Below, piece by piece: positions 1 through 13,299 of a stretch of DNA of 64,000 nt. The notes under the pieces are model-generated. The model was not told the origin of the DNA. It did not search any database and was given only the letters and a program-made list of their open reading frames with translations. This stretch comes from Nilaparvata lugens (taxonomy: Eukaryota > Arthropoda > Insecta > Hemiptera > Delphacidae), in contig NC_052515.1 of NCBI RefSeq assembly GCF_014356525.2, positions 17,768,531 through 17,832,530 on the forward strand. The letters run 5' to 3'. The position numbers and the translations under genes were made by a program. Positions within the stretch are counted from its first letter, which is position 1; each line of letters begins with the position of its first letter.

Positions 1-1830
1 ATGATTGAAATTTCATAGATACACTATACTTAATATAGTTTGAAGCTCAATGAGAAATTAATTTTTTCCATTCCTAATTATTCCTATATATATACACCAT
101 TATGTATATATATATACCATACGTATTATATGATCGGGAGAGAACAACAGACTCAGCAGTCAGCACTCAGTCCAAAACTGCTCTTCTTAAAAATTTGATT
201 CCTTACATTATAGTAATGTGTTTAAAAAGTTTACTTATAATATTATGTATTCACTCCCAAAATTTGAATCTATGGAAACAAGGATTAGTCCGGGCGCAAA
301 TGTCATTCCGTGGTCATTTTTGAGTAACAGCCGTGGAAGATGTCTCAATTCCTCCGTTAGGTCTATCATAATGAGGATCGTGATGATGATAAGTCGAAAT
401 CAGAGGCAAACACCTCGGAAACAAGATGGCCGCCAAAATTTTCAGGGTTTTGCTATATCGCTTGTATTTCAAAAACCGTTCGAAATATTCACGTCGCTGT
501 ACGTCGGAAAATGAGTTCTCGAGCGCCCTCCAAAGAAAACCCTGCATGATTCTGGTGCGTTTTCCATACGCATGAGGTAACAGGCTAGAACTAAAAAATC
601 AAATTCTTCATGACTAATTCAAGTTAGAGACTAGCAAATGGTGTCAATCTCTTCGTTACAACAAGACGAGTTAGAATATTGATGATGGAAACAACGAAAA
701 TATTCGACATCATTGGAAAATACAAGATGGCGGTCATTATTGACTGAAATTTTTATATCGCTTGTTATTCAGTTGTTGTGAGATATATCGGATTGGTTCT
801 ACCACCAAAGTGTTTAGATTTAACCAAACAATGATGTTTAAGAGAATCATTTCATTTCGACCACTCTTTCCATTATTTATTCAACTTCAAAAACTTGAAA
901 CATACATTTTTCGGGGACAATATTTCACTTTCCACCCTGTATATGTATTCGCAGTAGACAAACACTAGTGTTATTGGCACAGTGTTGTAGAATATTTCCA
1001 AAGCTTCAAAATGACATCTGGTTGGAGGCTGTAAGTCCATATCTTACGGCTGGAGCGTCATCGGTGAAAGAGTAAAAAGTACTGTTTGCAGCGGAAAACA
1101 CACCTTTTCCACCAAATTCCAATCCCAACAATTAGAAAACTGTGTAACTCATGACTCCTTGAAGGTACAGACTTGGGAATGGTATCAATCTCTTTAAAAT
1201 GATATGTAGAAAGAAATTATCAATGATGGCAATCTTAAAAATGTTTGTCGTCATGAAAAAAAAAATATGTCGATTTTCAAGAAATCGTCTTTAATTCTAA
1301 TAATGTCGAGGATATCGGATCAATTCAGCCATCTGAAAGCTCCAAAATAATCATACTACAATATCCGAAAGATTTATCCAATTCCGTCAACTTTTACTAT
1401 GGTAAATATAACTTCAAACTCTTGAAATAAGATTTTTTGGGGACAAGATTTTCACCCTGTAAATGTATTCAGAGTGAACAAACACCAATGTTATTGGCAC
1501 AGTGTTATAATATATTATAAAAGCTCCAGAATGGCATCCAGTTGAAGGCTGTCAGTCCACCTTCTACGGCTGGAGCGTCATTGGAAAAAGAGAAAAAACT
1601 ACTCTTTGCTGCGTGTTTTCCGCCATATGCTAAACCTGAACAAATAGAAAACCATGTAACTCATGAACGTTCCGACCTGAAAATGGTATTAATCTCTTCT
1701 TAAAGATGTGTGGAAATAGATTATCCATGATGGCAATCTCAAAAATGTTTGTCATCATAGAAAAATCCAAGATGGCGGCCAAAAATCAGATTTCAAGAGT
1801 TTGAAGTTATATTTATCTTCTAGTATATCT
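1..1830. repeat. Diverged tandem repeat, unit about 520 bp
   Basis: Non-coding sequence built from several decayed copies of one unit. The clearest pair starts near 941 and 1459, about 518 bp apart. Both contain the order 'ttattggcacagtgtt', 'acggctggagcgtcat', 'gtaactcatga', then 'atgatggcaatct' and 'aaaatgtttgtc'. Partial older copies lie at about 320-560 and 600-940, recognised by 'aagatggc' followed by 'tatatcgctt'. Short open frames in this stretch differ between copies and resemble no protein I know, so I treat them as chance. The array probably starts upstream of the window. Confidence 0.6.
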
Positions 1831-1843
1831 TCTAGTAGCCCTT

Positions 1844-2008
1844 AAGCCCTGCACACACACAACGATTTTTGTTCGAACGGTATTTTGTCGTCCTTATAAA
1901 TTCTATTAGATTAAACAGATGATGTTTGTCAAGTGAAATTCTGATGAAATACATAAGGACGGCAAAGTATCGTACAAACAAAAATCGTTGTGTGTATGCG
2001 TGGCTTTA
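1844..2008. mobile_element. Palindromic MITE, copy A
   Basis: About 165 bp with terminal inverted repeats of about 54 bp. The left arm begins 'aagccctgcacacacac' and ends 'tcgtccttat' (1844-1898). The right arm begins 'ataaggacggca' and ends 'tgcgtggctt' (about 1952-2006). A loop of about 55 bp separates the arms. There is no coding capacity, as expected for a non-autonomous DNA transposon. The superfamily is not assignable; no clean target-site duplication is visible, although TTA-containing sequence flanks both sides. Confidence 0.75.
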
Positions 2009-2132
2009 TTAGCATTAAGAGAAAATTGTGTGTATGGCCTTAAGTCGAGAAAAGAAAAAAATAGAAGCTTTTAGATGTGTATATATTCATTGCTTTACAG
2101 TACGCCCTACACTTTGAACAAATGAGGAAACC

Positions 2133-2140
2133 TTAAGCCC

Positions 2141-2175
<35 letters not shown>

Positions 2176-2358
2176 CACACACACACACACACACACACAC
2201 ACATCGATTTTTGTTCGTACGATATTATGCCGTCCTTATGAATTCTAGCAGATCAAACGGAACTTGACTAACATCATCTGTTTAATTCAATAGAATTTAT
2301 AAGGACAGCAAAATACTATACGAACAAAAAACAAAAATCGATGTGTTTAGCTAGCCTT
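2133..2358. mobile_element. Palindromic MITE, copy B, with CA expansion inside one arm
   Basis: Second copy of the element at 1844-2008. The left arm again starts 'aagcccc', but its short CA stretch has grown into a microsatellite at 2142-2203. The arm then continues 'tcgatttttgttcgtacga' and 'gccgtccttatgaattcta'. The right arm ends 'gatgtgtttagctagcctta'. The loop matches copy A only when reverse-complemented (copy A 'cagatgatgtttgtcaag', copy B 'cttgactaacatcatctg'), so the two copies are in opposite orientation. No coding capacity. Confidence 0.75.
2142..2203. repeat. (CA)n microsatellite
   Basis: About 30 CA units with one AA interruption near 2174. It lies inside the left inverted repeat of MITE copy B, where copy A has only about five CA units. 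Confidence 0.95.
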
Positions 2359-2654
2359 ACTTTTACATGCCCCTCATGGATATCTATCACACAATATATG
2401 CCTACTTCACAGGAAGCTAGTTTTTTTAAAAAGAGAGCCGGGAGCTAGTTCTTATCCACAAGACATTGTTCTACTACAATAATGTCCACTTTGTGATAAA
2501 AACCAGAAAAGTCTTGCATTGAAGTTAATCCCCAATTAGCTAACTGTTTGATGGCAGGCACAAACGAAAGCAAACATTAAATCCTTTCAAAGTATAGCCG
2601 GCGAAAGAAGATTAAGTACATTGTCATATAAGAGTCCTTAGTTTGAAATTCCAA

Positions 2655-2978
2655 GCTTATAAAGTGGATATTGAGGAGGGTGAGGAGGTGGAGGAAGAGG
2701 CGGAGGAAGAGACGGATGAGGAGGAAGAGGTTTAGGAGGAAAAATAGGGGAAGGAGATAAAGGAGGAGAAGGAGGATGAGCAGGAAGAGGAGGAGGAGGA
2801 GGAGGAGGAGCAGGAGGAGGAGGAGGAGGAGGAGGAGGAGGAGGAGGAGCAGGAGGAGGAGGAGGAGCAGGAGGAGGAGGAGGAGGAGGAGGAGGAGGAG
2901 GAGGAGGAGCAGGAGGAGGAGGGGAGGAGGAGGAGGAGGAGCAGGAGGAGGAGGGGAGGAGGAGAAAGAAAAGTGAAG
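2655..2978. repeat. (GGA)n polypurine tract
   Basis: More than 300 bp of almost pure purine on the plus strand, mostly GGA triplets with periodic GCA interruptions (gaggagcaggaggagg). Read in three frames it gives apparent poly-Arg, poly-Gly/Glu, poly-Leu or poly-Pro proteins on both strands. These are repeat artefacts. The strand asymmetry is typical of sequences able to form triplex (H-DNA). Confidence 0.95.
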
Positions 2979-3119
2979 TAAGCGAGCGTATAATAAGCGC
3001 ATTGTCGCTGTGAAATCGCGGCAACTTTGATTTATTTCAGCAAACATTGAAAGCAATTCGTTTGCTAGTTTGGACGTGGCGAAAACAGTCATTAAATTAA
3101 CACTGGCTAAGTATTTCCA

Positions 3120-3425
3120 AGTGGGGTGGATTCTTTCGTGTGAGGAAAGTTGAAGAAGTTTTATAAGAGGAATGATAGAGGAAGGAAATGAGAATGTGAG
3201 ATGGAGAAAAGGGAGAGACTCTGGGAAGAAGTGAGAAAAAATGAATAAGAGATTTTAGAAAACAGATGATTGAGGAAGAAAATAAGGATAAGGAGTTAGA
3301 AGATAAGAAGAGGATGAGAACGTGGAGGAGGATCAGGAGGTGGTGAAGGGGAAGGAGAGGAAGGAAGAGGAGGAGCAGGAGAAGAAGGAAGAATGAGAAG
3401 AGGGTGAAAAGACAGAAAAAGATTC
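3120..3425. repeat. Purine-rich, degenerate GGA/GAA region
   Basis: Lower-purity continuation of the preceding tract, rich in 'gaggaagaag' and 'gatgagaa' runs. No gene is recognisable. Confidence 0.7.
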
Positions 3426-3679
3426 ACAGTTGAAAACAGATTTGTCAATTTCATTGGGACAGAACGTATTCAATTCAATTTCCAATAACCTCTATCATAA
3501 GTGCATCCATTAAGTTATTGTTTGAAGTGGCATAGCATAACATAGAGTAGTAGCACATAAGAGTGGTGCCCTGTGTGCTGGGTGGTCACATGACCGAGCT
3601 AGATGCTGGGAAACTCCGCTGGGAAATCACGCATCTGACTCATGTCAGCACACGGCTTGGTGCCATTTTGTAACCACGC

Positions 3680-4340
3680 TCTCGCCCCTTCCTCATCATC
3701 ATTTCTTCTCATTTTTCTTCTTCTTCTCTTCTTCTTCTTCTTCTTCTGTTTCTTCTTCAATTTTCTTCTTCTACTTCTACTTGGTGCTCTTATTCTTGTT
3801 ATACATCTATTGTTCCTATTTTTCTTGTTTCTTCCCTTCTTTATTCACTTTCTCTTGATTATCTTCTCCCTATTGTTTTTGTTATCTTCATATTCTTCTG
3901 TTCGTAGTCTTGTTTCTCATTCTCTCCCCAATTCCTTTATCCAATTTTTCTTATTTTCTTGTTTGATTCTCATATTTTTTTCTCTCTCCTTTACACTCTC
4001 TCCTTCTTGTTCTTTTTCCTTCTTCGCTTTCTCCTCCTACTCCTCATTCTCTTCCTCCTCCTTCTCCTCGTCCTCCAATAACTCTTCCTCCTCCCAATCC
4101 ATCTTCCCACTAACCATCTCCTCCTCCTCTTCTTTCTCCTTCTTATTCCTTCTTCTTCATCTTCTCTTTCTTCTTTCTCATCACTCTCTCCTTCACGATC
4201 CATTCCGCTCTCTTTCTCTTCCATTTTTCCATTATTTGTTTCCTTCAGCTCAGCTTCCTTTTCATCCTCACCAATACATCTTCCTCTTTCTTCACCCCTC
4301 TGCTTCTCCTCTCACACTTCCCCTCCCTATCACTTATAGT
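3680..4340. repeat. Pyrimidine-rich TCT/CTC region
   Basis: About 650 bp dominated by TTC, CTT and CTC triplets on the plus strand, beginning with a near-pure TTC run near 3718-3750. It yields a Phe/Leu/Ser-rich open frame of 321 codons (3642-4607), which has the composition of the repeat and no domain, so no protein is annotated. Confidence 0.8.
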
Positions 4341-5210
4341 CATAATAATTGTATCTCATTTTTCATCTCTTTCCCCCAACTGGACTACAAGTTGTTGCCT
4401 CTTTTGTCTGATGTTGCTTCATTTGTCTTGCTGGCGTTGCCTCCCTTGCAGTGCATCTCACGACAATCGCCTGTTGCTAGAAACAGTGGAAAATCACAAC
4501 TCATAAATAACCATTTGATTTCTTCTTATTCATTCCATCTATATCCAATACTCTATCTAGCCGATGCATACAAGCAGCTCTTCAAAAAATGTGTAATAAT
4601 AATGTAATGTGAAAGTAACTAATGTAATATGAGTTAGTAATGTGTAATATGTTAGTGCCACAATATATTTTAACATATTCGGAACGTTGTATTATCATAT
4701 ACCGATGTTCTAACAGTCAGTCTCGGCTGTTGAAAAACAGACAAAAAGAGTAATATTAAGAGTCATCAACATTCAACGAAAAAAATTTATTGAAATTGAT
4801 CAGTTCCGGAAAACTTTGACACCAGAGCTAAGCTAGTCAACAGGTTACTCAATATTGCAACTTTTTTTCAAATTTTGACCAGGTTATGTCATGGTTTTTC
4901 CAAGATAAATACAAATTCTGCATAATAACGTATGTTTGGTATTTTTCTTTGCTCTGTGGTACAAGGTACAAACTACATACAATTTTTCTAGTTCAATGAT
5001 AATATTATCTAACTGTCATTATCTTCTCAAAAATGTTGACGAGCATCACAATTTGTATGTGCATAAAGTATTCAAAATATTGGACTATCTATGGTGAATT
5101 TATTGGGAATCTGTAAGCTATCTATAGTGTGAAGCTAACTTGCTAAATCATTTAGCTAAATCAATCAGACAATAGAACGAGTAGATACTGAGATCTTCTG
5201 TTTCATACGA
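4340..5210. other. No recognisable feature
   Basis: AT-rich unique-looking sequence between two pyrimidine-rich blocks. No exon-like homology, RNA gene or terminal inverted repeat was seen. Confidence 0.5.
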
Positions 5211-5214
5211 GCAC

Positions 5215-5990
5215 CTCTCACTTCTCTATCTCTCCAGACGATCTCTTTCCCTTTATTTCTCTTCTTCATTTTCGCATTATCCTCCATTCCTCCATTCCTT
5301 TCATCCTCCTCTTTCTCTTTTTCTCCTCTTCTTCCTCCTTCTTCTCCGTCATCTTCTTCTCCTTCTCCTACTCCTTATCTCCTCGTTCTTCCTCTCTGCC
5401 TTCTTGTCCTCCTCCTCCTCCTCGTTCATCTCCTATCATCCCCCATTCACCTACTCTTCTTCCTCCTCATTCCTCAAATCCTCCAGCTATTCCTATTTAT
5501 TCGCCTTTTTCTCATCCTGTCCTTCTACTTCTCTTCCCAATCACTTCTTCATTCACTTTTCACTTCTTCTTCTCCTCCTCCTCCTTTTTTCTTCCCCTCT
5601 TCTCACTCCGATATATCTTCTTTCGGACAGTCTCATACTGATTCTCCTTTTAAATCTCTTCATTTTCTTTTTCCCTCATTCTCCTTTTTAGCTCCTCCTC
5701 TTACTCATCCAAAATCCTGTTACTCATCCAATAACCTCTCTTTCAGTTACTCGCCTCCATCCTCTTTCCTTTCTCTTTATCCTCCTTCTACTCCCGTCAT
5801 GACTCCTCCTCCTCCTCTTCCTCTACTTCTCCTTCACTAGGATTCGACATTGGAATCAACTCATTCTTTCTCATCGTATCATTCTCCTCTTCGTCTCCTC
5901 TTCTTTTTCTTTCTTGTCCTCCTCTTCCTACTCTTCCACCCCTCCTCATCCTCTCGCTTACCTTCCCTTCACTAGTATCCAGCATTCGAA
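5215..5990. repeat. Pyrimidine-rich TCC/CTT region
   Basis: About 770 bp of degenerate CTC, TCC and TTC repeats. Two near-copies of a short unit, 'ctccttcactaggattcgacattggaatcaact' near 5828 and 'cccttcactagtatccagcattcgaatcgacta' near 5965 (described here, not independent genes), mark an internal duplication. Open frames through it are compositional artefacts. Confidence 0.75.
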
Positions 5991-8900
5991 TCGACTAATT
6001 GGAATGGGTTTTGGGTACGGGTGGAAATTTTATTATTATGTCCGGGAAGGCTAATATTTCAGGCACATGTCTTCGTATTCCACCTTCCACATCGGCATGC
6101 TGGCTTCTCCCTATTTTTTGGCGCGAACACAACATCACAATGGACTGACCGCTTGCGGGCAATAAATATTCTCTTGAAAACATGTGCTGATAAAGTACCT
6201 GGGGAAACAATATGGTCCGATTATTTATTTCACGTTGGAATGGTAGCACAACCCTTACCCTTGAACCTTCAAATGAGCACTTTTGGTATCATAATGTTGT
6301 ACAACGTTCAGAATATCATTGTAATATAGAATAGCCTATACGCAGTAACAATATGTACACACCATATCCTACAGTAACAATACACAAAGATGATAATAGA
6401 GCAAAGATATCATCTCCTGTTATCTCATGCAACCATCTTTTATAGAATTTCAATTTATCGTTTACCGTATATAAATGCCGTACAGTAGATCTCCAATTAT
6501 TTTAATACCGATTATCCAAATTTTAGGAGAGAATAGGCTGATTCTATACAAATCTGAGATTATTATGTATTTATTTATGTATTGATTATTATAAGTATTT
6601 CAACGGTTGTAATATTAGGAATAGTAGAATAATGGAGATTTCTTTCTACATTCCACGTTTTCCTGTGAAAACTCCAATTATCTGAATATTTGATTTATCG
6701 AATTAGGTCTGGTCCCAAGTGATTCTTATAATTGGAGTTATACTTTATAACAGTAAAATATCCCTCAGTAATGAATCAAGTATCATGTAGTACTTGTAAT
6801 TGTAGACACGTCACAATAGAAAATACATTTTGGGTGTGTCATCGATGATGATGATGATTATTATTATTTTCCAACAATATTAGATATTAACAAACACATT
6901 CGAAAATTCTATCTCATAAACAATTCAACAATATTGGGAAACGAAGGGAATAAAACAATCAACTATTCGAATGAATTCCAATAATATAAGAAGACTGTTC
7001 CAATGATGGGTTTACCTCATTTCCGCCAACTTTGAGTTCTTGGCTTTCCGATTCTCTATATTAGTCACGAAGTCTTCCCCGTTTGATGTCTTCTCTCTAC
7101 CCTTCTCTCTCTTCACTCTCTCTTCTTCTCCTCACCCTCCACCTTCTCACGAATATTCCGGTAAGCTTTGGCGAAAAATGAAAACTGCTTTTCCTTTACC
7201 GATAGCGCACATTTCGTATAAAGTGCGTTGATTTCCCAGGAGCAGTTCAGCTTTGCCAGTCTGATATATTTGCCACTTCAAACTTTTGCGCATCACTTTT
7301 CATTTCTTGTTCTTTCCTGTCCTCTGCTCTCATATTTTCCACTCTTCTCTTACAATTTCACGGATTTAATCTACTTATTGATTTGCATTGCTCTGCTATT
7401 GGGAGATCTGCATCAATAAGCGACACTTTCTAGGCGACACTCTTGTAATGGAAAATAAGCACAGATGAAACAACAATATGTGAAGACAATAATTTTCAAC
7501 TTGATTCCTTCTTCTTTGCTGTAACTTCATAATTGTTTGAAACTTTTTCAACCAATGTTTCATAATAATCATTCCACAACTATCATTTTTTGAATAATCA
7601 TGGAATACCAAGATTAGACTAACAAGTCTTGTTGAGGACCATATCACACTGAAATCGCCCTCAGTAGCTATTGTTAGTTTTCAAAGGTTTTCTAATACCG
7701 AGTGGATGAAAAGTACCGAAATGGATCAATACTTGATAATAAATTAATTAATGGCGATTTCACGGTATGCATGGTTGCGGATGTCTAACGGATTTTACTG
7801 TAATTGAAAAATGTGAAAGTGACACATAACCTAGCTACATTTGGACTGTTAGAGTTGGAACTGTTTTGGGCTTGGGCCTGTGCTACTTCTCTGGAAGCTG
7901 TGTGGTTATGAATGATTGAATTGATAGATTATCGATTAATGAATGGGAAATATTGGATTATATTCAAATAATACCGGGTAATTTTTTAGGACTTCAGTCA
8001 ATAATTATTGGATATATTAGAATTTTCAAATACCAGTGATGGTAACTAGCTCTTTCTTATGTTTGTAACCGCTGTCTATTCCCACTATTTTCATTATTAA
8101 CACGAATTTAATTCCCTAACTCACGATTGCTGAACAAGAATATTCATACACCTCCCACAGCTGCTGTCAAATCCGTCAAAACTGAAGTTTTTATGGGAAA
8201 ATTCAAAGCTTGGGGATATAGCGGTCATTCAGACGATAGACAGTTGGAATTCTTGAGGGGTTTCGGTGTAAGGGGGTTTCGCTTCAATAGGGTTCGTAGT
8301 TCAGGGGTTTTTCGTTGCCGGTAGCGGTGTGAGAGAGAGAGAGAGTGAGTGTTTGTCCCTTGGTATTTGGGTCTGGAAAATTGGGAACGAGTCTGTTGTC
8401 CAGGGAGAGGGGAGAACCTTCGGCGGTTGGCAGAATATTTTTTTGCTCAGAGACCTTTTCTCGATTCTATATTTTTTTATCTGTTTGAATCCTCCTCATA
8501 CTCCTTTTTCTAACTTTCTTCGCCGAGCTGGGTTCATACATACATTGACAAAATATCTTGAAGTAATAATGAACGAGATTGTCCATATTTTCTTCTTCCA
8601 CACTTTTCATCATTCACTCACTGCATTGTAATGAATACATGATAATTCACAAAATTTATGCAAAGTCATAGTTCTTCTCATTTCGAAATCATCATGTTCA
8701 ATGTAATGTTAGCACCCCTTATACACTTTCAACCATTCAGTGTCATACTTTTCCATACTACTACTTCAATTCTGGTAATAAAGTAAAAAATGAATGGGGA
8801 AGATAGATTATACTTTCACATGAAAATTAACGCTTTCATATACTGTGATTGTTCTAACATACACATTACAAATCGATAAAATAAAATAGAATTCATTCAG

Positions 8901-11900
8901 AATCCATTACAATAAAAATACACAAGCATATAATCTTTTCCAACATAAGTATATAATAGTATAAGTGATGTAACAAGATGTTGTTTTTCAAGTGAGATAA
9001 TATGCTTGTGTATTTTCTTTGTGATGGATTCAGGATAAATTCGATAACAAAATTTAATGGAAGGAGACAATACTTCACAATATGTGAACATATAGGATCT
9101 GAACGTAGGCGTTTAGCTTTATTAACTTGTGGACTATGATTTTTATAAATTATGTAGTAAAATAGAATACAATATGTGAAGTTCAAATCAGTGTTGAACA
9201 TAACACGAATGTGAATTACTGATATAATTTGTGCAAATATGCCCGTGTTACACGGTGTCAATGAACGGACAATTGTACCGAAATAAATCTCATGTCTCAG
9301 CTAAATCTCTTTTTAATGTGACATTTGACGCCAGTAAATTACTGTAAATAGAGTCTGATACCCACTTGGTTGTACCGTCAGTTGACAAAACATTGGAAGA
9401 TAGTACTGGGTCATGATTTTCTCCACTTCAACAATCCCTCATCAATCGGTTTACCATAGCCTGTGTGGAGTCAATTTATCCGGTTTTCTAGAATGTGAGC
9501 TACCAACCCATCAGCCTTTAAATGTGAAATTTTAAAATCGTAACATTATGAAATTATTAGATTGAAAAAATTGTAAAGTTGTTGAATGAGGAGGAAAATG
9601 ATTAAACAAGTTTGAATATTATATCAATTGTAATCTATGTATTCTCCGATTCAACTTCGACAAAACAATGGTAATCCCTATTTTCGTCATCATAATCATC
9701 ATTATCGTCGTAAAATTCCAGGGGATGTGAAAATCCCTCCGCTAAAACAGGCACAGTTTACTTTTGAAAGAGCGGCTTAGCAATGAGTTTGCAAATGCAA
9801 ATAGTGACACATAAATTTGAAACGGTCGGAATGATTTAACAGCAGCTTCGCTGTCAATTTATCCTCGACAAATACTGCCGAACGAGCACAAAGAGGAATA
9901 GATGAAATGAGAACCGTAGAGGAAGAAAAGGTTGCAGAGAAGGTGGAGTAATAAGGGGAAGAGAAAGAGAAGAATAGCAATTTGCGATTTGAGTAGAGAA
10001 TGATTCATTTTATACTCTCACCCGTTTCACTGTCGTCTTTGACAAATATTGTCGAACAAGCTTGAAAAGGAATTGATAATTAGAGAAAGAGGATTAGTTT
10101 AGAATGATTCAATATTCGAGTAGAGAATGATTATTAGTTTACACACATTATTTATTTATGAGTAGAGAAAAAGCTGTGAAGTAATAGGGGAAGGGAGAAT
10201 TAGATAGGTGGCGATCCCGAAAGTCGAAAAAAAGGGAAAAGGAAAGTGTGAATGGGTACAGGTGTGAAGAAGGAGAGGAATTTGAAAGGAAACTGAAATC
10301 AAAATAATGGAGAACGAAGTATAATTGTGAGGTTATGAGAAAAAGGAATAGAGGAGAAATTTTGTGAATGACTTATGATGAGGTGGAGAAAAGTTAAAAA
10401 AATGATAGTCTATGTATGTAGAGAGTAGTGAAGATTGGGGAGGAAGAAGAGGGAAGAGATCAGATGTATTATGATTTATTTTATTATCAGATCTATCCAT
10501 GCAAGTTACAATAGGGGACAGATAAAGAATAGGAAGTGATGTGTGAGTGTGATAACTCAATAATTAGGAAAGAGAAGAAAGCAAAAAGATGTTAGAAAAA
10601 TGAAAAAGAGATAATTGATAAAAATGAATTTTGAAATTAGAAGAAAGACAAAAACCGAATAGAAACAGATAAGGAGAAATAAGCAATCATGAGGAAAAAA
10701 CAAGGTTTGGAGGAAAATTAATCAAAAAGAAAAAACTTTGAGATTATGTCGAAATACGCAACAACTTTCTCCGTTACATTTATGTGTATTTTCTTCTGTA
10801 CTTCCTACTTAGTCAATGATTTCATCTTTCCAAGTGAGTGGAGTGCTGTGCTACTATTGAATATACAGTATTTCTCAAATAGTTTACTATATGATATCTA
10901 ATCAAATATCATATATTTATATCAAATATCGTATATTTGTTTGGTTGTTAAAATGTTTCGACAAGTATATCTATGCATTTTGTGAGCGTGTGAGCATTCA
11001 TACATAATATCGAGCTTGTTTCATGTACTTGTACAGTGTCTGTATATTCTCGGTATTTACAGTAAGTATATACATATTATATCGTTTTGCATGGTACGCG
11101 TTCCTGTGCGTGTGTGAGAATGAACAGTTGAGCATAAAATGATTGCGTCACTGCTCAAAAGTGATTTTGTTTACAGTTTAGATTAATAGGCATTTCCAAA
11201 CAGGGGTATGGCCGTCAATACTCTACGAGTTTCCAACATACAACATTGCAGTTGGAAATGAAATGTGCGCTGAAAAGCGACGTATTTATAAAGCTAGTAA
11301 GTGTGTATTTTCAGGTTGATTGAGCATTTCTGGTGCATGAACATTATTTCTGGTGTTGAACAAGTTCGCTTTGAACGAATTCATTCAATCGTGTAGTTTG
11401 GTACTTTCTCTATTTGAAGTATAAGTATAAGTATTAGTAAAAGTTTCATTCGAATTGAAATTTATTGTTTTTTTACAGATTGACTTCCACGGTAATTGCA
11501 GATTTGACTCCTAGTGAAATCGGGCTCTCCCAACTTTGGCTGACGACAGAATGCCAAGTCTAATGAACTGTTTATAATTATATTGGTCTACTCCCATTTT
11601 ATATTAAAAACTCTATTGAACTCTCACCTTTCAATTTTCATTTTCAATTTTTTAAATAAAGAACTTGATATTCTGTTCTGTTGTAAAGAAACTTAGTTTC
11701 ATTTTCTTCTCAGATTTGAAGTTATTTGTACTTTGATTGAAGTTTAATGAGTGTTTATAAACTCTGAAAAAGGAAATATCAATTTAACAATCAATTATTG
11801 TTGAATCAAAGTTCATGATACTAGGATAACGTAAAATTAAGATAATATGTGATGTTACGGAGTGATAATAAGTATGTTCTAAAGTTGAATCAAATGAATA

Positions 11901-12700
11901 GCAATGGGTTTCAAATAATATAACCTTCCAGTTTCAGAGTCTTTTGGAAAATTCTCACTTCCGATGAATGATACATGAATATGATAAATAACAGACACAT
12001 TCTATAATTTTTACAGGAACGAGAAGAAAAACATGTTATCAATGATTAGAAAAGTAAAACATTGTCCAACATTGTACAGTTATAGGCCTATACTATACAC
12101 ATAACTATGAAAAATTATACTCATCGTATAACTGTTACCGACACGAGAAGAAAAAAAAGTGCTTGTCAACAAGAAAAAAACTAGAAATGATCTTCTCTCC
12201 CAAGCAACAGTAATCTGGGGGGCTCAGACACTGGTAAGTTCAATTGATAACAGAACACAGCAAGGCTATTCATGGGCTTAAGTGGGATTGCTATTATCAA
12301 CGGCAGAAATAACAGAGACATCACTTTAGAAATCGCACACACGAATCGACGTGTGCTCACCTTTTTCCCCATTTTTTTCGCTTCTGTCCACTATTTTTTA
12401 GAGAGGAAAGAGTTTGAAGAAGGGAATTTACAGGAAAAAAGAGGAAAATATCGGTGACGGGTTGACGTTTTTCCTGACGGCATGGGATCATGCTTCAAAT
12501 CACACTTTTAGTTAGCCGGGGAACGAGATAATTCGAAGTAATGGGTAAAGGGCACAGGGCTACCATGCGTGATGAGTTTGAATTTTTGAAACTCTGAAAA
12601 AAACGCGTTCGGAATTTTGCAGTTGTGTTCATCCTCACTGGAGAAGTTGATTCCCCTCGGGTTCCGTATTTTTTTCGGGGACATGCCAATTGAGAGATGT
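5990..12700. other. Long stretch with no supportable gene
   Basis: AT-rich non-coding DNA. I read both strands for kinase, Ig/FN3, reverse transcriptase, transposase and tRNA signals and found none. Local features are a short (GA)n at about 8330-8346, a purine-rich zone at about 10150-10740 (gaaaaagg and agaggaa runs) and a repeated 'caaatatcgtatattt' at about 10900-10935. Open frames of 60-120 codons here lack recognisable domains. Confidence 0.5.
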
Positions 12701-12719
12701 GTACTGTGCAGCCAGCTTG

Positions 12720-13290
12720 GTCATTGCACATTTCTACTCCTCTATCTCCTTTTTCTCTTCTCATTCTCCTCTTTTTCCTGATACTCACTCCTCCTCCTCC
12801 TCTTCTTCTTCTTCTTTTCTCTCCCTTGTCATTTCATCCTTCCTTCACCTTTTCTCCTTCTCTTTTTCCTTCTGACATTGCTCTTCTTTTTCATTCTCTT
12901 CTCCCTTTCTTTGACCCCGTCATTCTATTTCCCCCTCCTTCTCCTCTTCCTTCTTCTCTTGTACTTTTTACCTTCACTTTTTACTCCTTCTTCTGGTGTT
13001 CCTCGTTCTCTTCTTTTCTCCTTTTTTCACTCCAACCTCTCTTCTTTCACTCCTTCTAATACTGTTCCTCATCACTCTTCTCTCTATCCCCTTCAATCTC
13101 TTTCTTGTCCTTGTTCTGTTCCTCTGTCTCATCCACCAACCTCCTCTCTTCTTGTTCCTTCCTCCTTCACCTTCTCATCCTCCTTCTCATTCTCTTCATT
13201 TTCCTGTCGCTCTTCCCCTTCTTAACCGACTCATCTACTCCTTCCTGCTATTCCTCCCGTATCCCTTACCTCCTTTCCTGTTTACGAAAA
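12720..13290. repeat. Pyrimidine-rich CTT/TCC region
   Basis: About 570 bp rich in TTC, CTC and CCT. Overlapping Ser/Phe/Leu/Pro-rich open frames occur in all three plus frames, which is the signature of low-complexity DNA and not of a gene. Confidence 0.8.
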
Positions 13291-13299
13291 TCACTTCTG

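Noticed and set aside
2577..3092. 171-codon Leu-rich and overlapping Pro-rich and Arg-rich open frames
   Set aside because: All are translations of the (GGA)n tract; every frame on both strands is open, and none has a domain outside the repeat.
3642..4607. 321-codon open frame, the third longest in the window
   Set aside because: Composition is that of a TTC/CTC repeat (Phe, Leu, Ser), with no balanced region or domain.
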